DNA of 33,334 nucleotides, from contig JAFYGB010000007.1 in the NCBI GenBank assembly GCA_017543445.1, forward strand, positions 1 to 33,334, read 5' to 3'. The stretch comes from Lachnospiraceae bacterium (GTDB taxonomy: Bacteria; Bacillota; Clostridia; Lachnospirales; Lachnospiraceae). This document shows positions 32,203-33,334 of this stretch, in pieces. Made by a program: the position numbers and the translations under genes. Within the stretch, counting starts at the first letter, position 1, and the number at the start of each line of letters is the position of its first letter. The notes beneath the pieces were generated by a model. The model saw only the letters and a program-made list of their open reading frames with translations, did no database searches and had not been told where the DNA came from.

Positions 32203-32898
32203 CTATTTCAAAACCAGTTCCTTAAACCGCGCGAGCTCCTCCTCCGGCAAGCCCAGCGATCCGAAGAAATCCGGAAGTGCGTCCATCTCCGCCCAGGCGC
32301 CTTCCAGATACCCGCGGTCCGCGATATACGCGCGGTACACGCTCTCCGCGACCTCGTCGCCGCGCTCCGCCCGAAGGCGCTCCCGGATGGCCTCCGCCTT
32401 CGGGATGTTCACCTCATTCGTTTTCAGGTAATCCTCCATGATGGTCGCCCGGTCCACCCCCAGGATCTCCAAAAGTAGCGCAGCCGTCAGCCCGCAGCGG
32501 TCCTTACCCTCGGTGCAGTGCCACAGCACAGCCCCGGTGGAGTAATCGTGCCGCAGGATGGCTGTCAAAACCTCCGCAAAGGAGTCCCGATGTTCCCGGA
32601 TCATCCACTTATACAGAGCTCCCATATCGGGCGGTCCTTTGCGTTCGACCTTCTTCTCATGGCTGATACCGGACTTCGCTTCATCAAATATCGGGATCGG
32701 ATGGCTCGTCCTGCCGCACGGCTGGTCGGGAACTTCGATGCGCTCCCGCGTGGTCCGCAGGTCAATGATCTCGGATATTCCGACCAGATCGGCCTCCTCC
32801 GCCCGTGATAGATTTGCCGAGCGCACGAAGCACCCGTGCTTTATCGTTTTTCCCGAGGCGGTCCGAAGCCCGCCCAGATCCCGTAGATTTGAAATCAT
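32203..32898 (-). CDS. Tyrosine-phosphatase-like protein (Y_phosphatase3 type)
   Basis: A 231-residue protein with the cysteine phosphatase loop HCTEGKDRCG (nucleophile Cys128) and the N-terminal NLRDLGGLRTASGKTIKHG block of the PTP/MptpB-like family that acts on phosphotyrosine or phosphoinositides. The DLRTTRER segment is also conserved. Length is typical (about 230-260). The start ATG at 32898 has AAAGG at a long 14-base spacing, so initiation may be weak or coupled. It follows the right-edge phosphotransferase by 45 bases. Confidence 0.9.
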   Translation of the reverse strand: MISNLRDLGGLRTASGKTIKHGCFVRSANLSRAEEADLVGISEIIDLRTTRERIEVPDQPCGRTSHPIPIFDEAKSGISHEKKVERKGPPDMGALYKWMIREHRDSFAEVLTAILRHDYSTGAVLWHCTEGKDRCGLTAALLLEILGVDRATIMEDYLKTNEVNIPKAEAIRERLRAERGDEVAESVYRAYIADRGYLEGAWAEMDALPDFFGSLGLPEEELARFKELVLK

Positions 32899-32943
32899 TA
32901 TCCGTTACTTACCTTTCTTGTTGCATGTCTTATGCTTCCATCA

Positions 32944-33334
32944 TTACCCCTGCATGGCACCCCGGAAATCGATCTCGCGTGTTTGCGCGTATTCCATCGA
33001 ATCCAGGATCTTTTGGATCTTCTCTAGATCTGTTCCGGCGTTTTCCAGGTCACTCACGCTGCAGAACCACAGAGGTTTTACACAGCGGAAGATCTTCGGC
33101 GCGGCCGCGATCTCCTCCTCGGAAAATGTATAATACTGCGATGCGATCTTAAGCGCCCGAAGGATCTCATCTGCCGTTTGTTCAAGCGTAAGTGCATTGA
33201 TCTCGCGGAAGAGATAGTTGAGGAAATTATCCCTGCCGGCGCAGTTAAAGTCCAGCACACCGACGAACGCGCCGTCTTCGTCGACCAGCACGTTGGTATC
33301 ATTAAAGTCCGCCTGGAACACGGAGAACGGCAGA
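32944..33334 (-). CDS. APH-like phosphotransferase, C-terminal part (cut by right window edge)
   Basis: The last 129 residues of a phosphotransferase with the APH-type fold; the gene continues beyond the window. The catalytic-loop region is FQADFNDTNVLVDEDGAFVG followed by VLDFNCAGRD, which fits DxxxxN plus DFN metal-binding residues. The usual HxD begins with Gln here (QAD), as in some family members, so this may be a subfamily trait. The rest is helical. It is the most upstream visible gene of the five-gene run. The exact substrate is unknown. Confidence 0.78.
   Translation of the reverse strand, partial: LPFSVFQADFNDTNVLVDEDGAFVGVLDFNCAGRDNFLNYLFREINALTLEQTADEILRALKIASQYYTFSEEEIAAAPKIFRCVKPLWFCSVSDLENAGTDLEKIQKILDSMEYAQTREIDFRGAMQG

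Overview
This window looks like the chromosome of a Gram-positive anaerobe of the Bacillota, most likely a gut or rumen Clostridia (Lachnospirales-like) that uses plant pentosans. The evidence is a T-box-controlled threonyl-tRNA synthetase, AGGAGG ribosome binding sites on nearly every gene, lipobox lipoproteins, and enzymes for xylo- and arabino-oligosaccharides. I saw no tRNA or rRNA gene, transposase, or CRISPR array. The taxonomy is an inference from gene content.

Layout. (1) 1-4.87 kb, minus strand: transketolase (cut by the left edge) and a TalC-type transaldolase share a promoter. Upstream lie araD and thrS, where thrS has its own promoter and a complete T-box leader, with araD only 31 nt downstream. 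(2) 4.87-7.41 kb, minus: an ABC-type exporter (permease plus ATPase). (3) 7.58-13.07 kb, plus: three consecutive serpin lipoproteins with different reactive loops; the second carries an extra C-terminal domain and the third an extra N-terminal domain. An XRE-type regulator follows, behind a long inverted repeat that covers its ribosome binding site. (4) 13.79-14.93 kb, minus: a GH8 exo-oligoxylanase, divergent from metF, with a perfect 17-bp palindrome between them. (5) 16.1-19.1 kb, minus: an orphan phosphate-binding-protein-like lipoprotein and a 21-repeat leucine-rich-repeat lipoprotein. (6) 19.3-25.1 kb, minus: a tightly packed seven-gene string (PAP2 phosphatase, YkgJ-like cysteine cluster protein, PTS enzyme I, apt, LysR regulator, small LRR lipoprotein, degenerate Rep-like protein) between a clear promoter and a clear terminator. 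(7) 25.3-28.9 kb, minus: GH51 arabinofuranosidase with a small DUF6171-like protein, and upstream an unusual regulator with a sugar-binding (LacI-type) sensor, a GAF-like region and a C-terminal LytTR DNA-binding domain. (8) 28.95-29.95 kb: about 1 kb without a credible protein gene. It contains a near-consensus promoter, about 500 nt of dense inverted repeats and a terminator, and is best explained as a large structured non-coding RNA of about 540 nt. Three GTACCC-armed hairpins with a 74-75 nt period start at its terminator. (9) 29.96-33.33 kb, minus: a five-gene run of phosphoryl-transfer proteins (APH-like kinase cut by the right edge, tyrosine phosphatase, second APH/CotS-like kinase, histidine phosphatase, Nudix hydrolase).

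How the genes fit together. GH8 and GH51 release xylose and arabinose from oligosaccharides; AraD, transaldolase and transketolase carry pentose phosphates into central metabolism; the sensor-LytTR protein is a plausible regulator of the adjacent arabinofuranosidase. The six lipoproteins between 7.6 and 20.5 kb share a build (lipobox, Thr/Pro/Glu-rich stalk, displayed domain) and look like surface display of protease inhibitors and binding proteins. The strongest candidates for something undescribed are the large RNA at 29.2-29.8 kb, the three-serpin array and the sensor-LytTR fusion.
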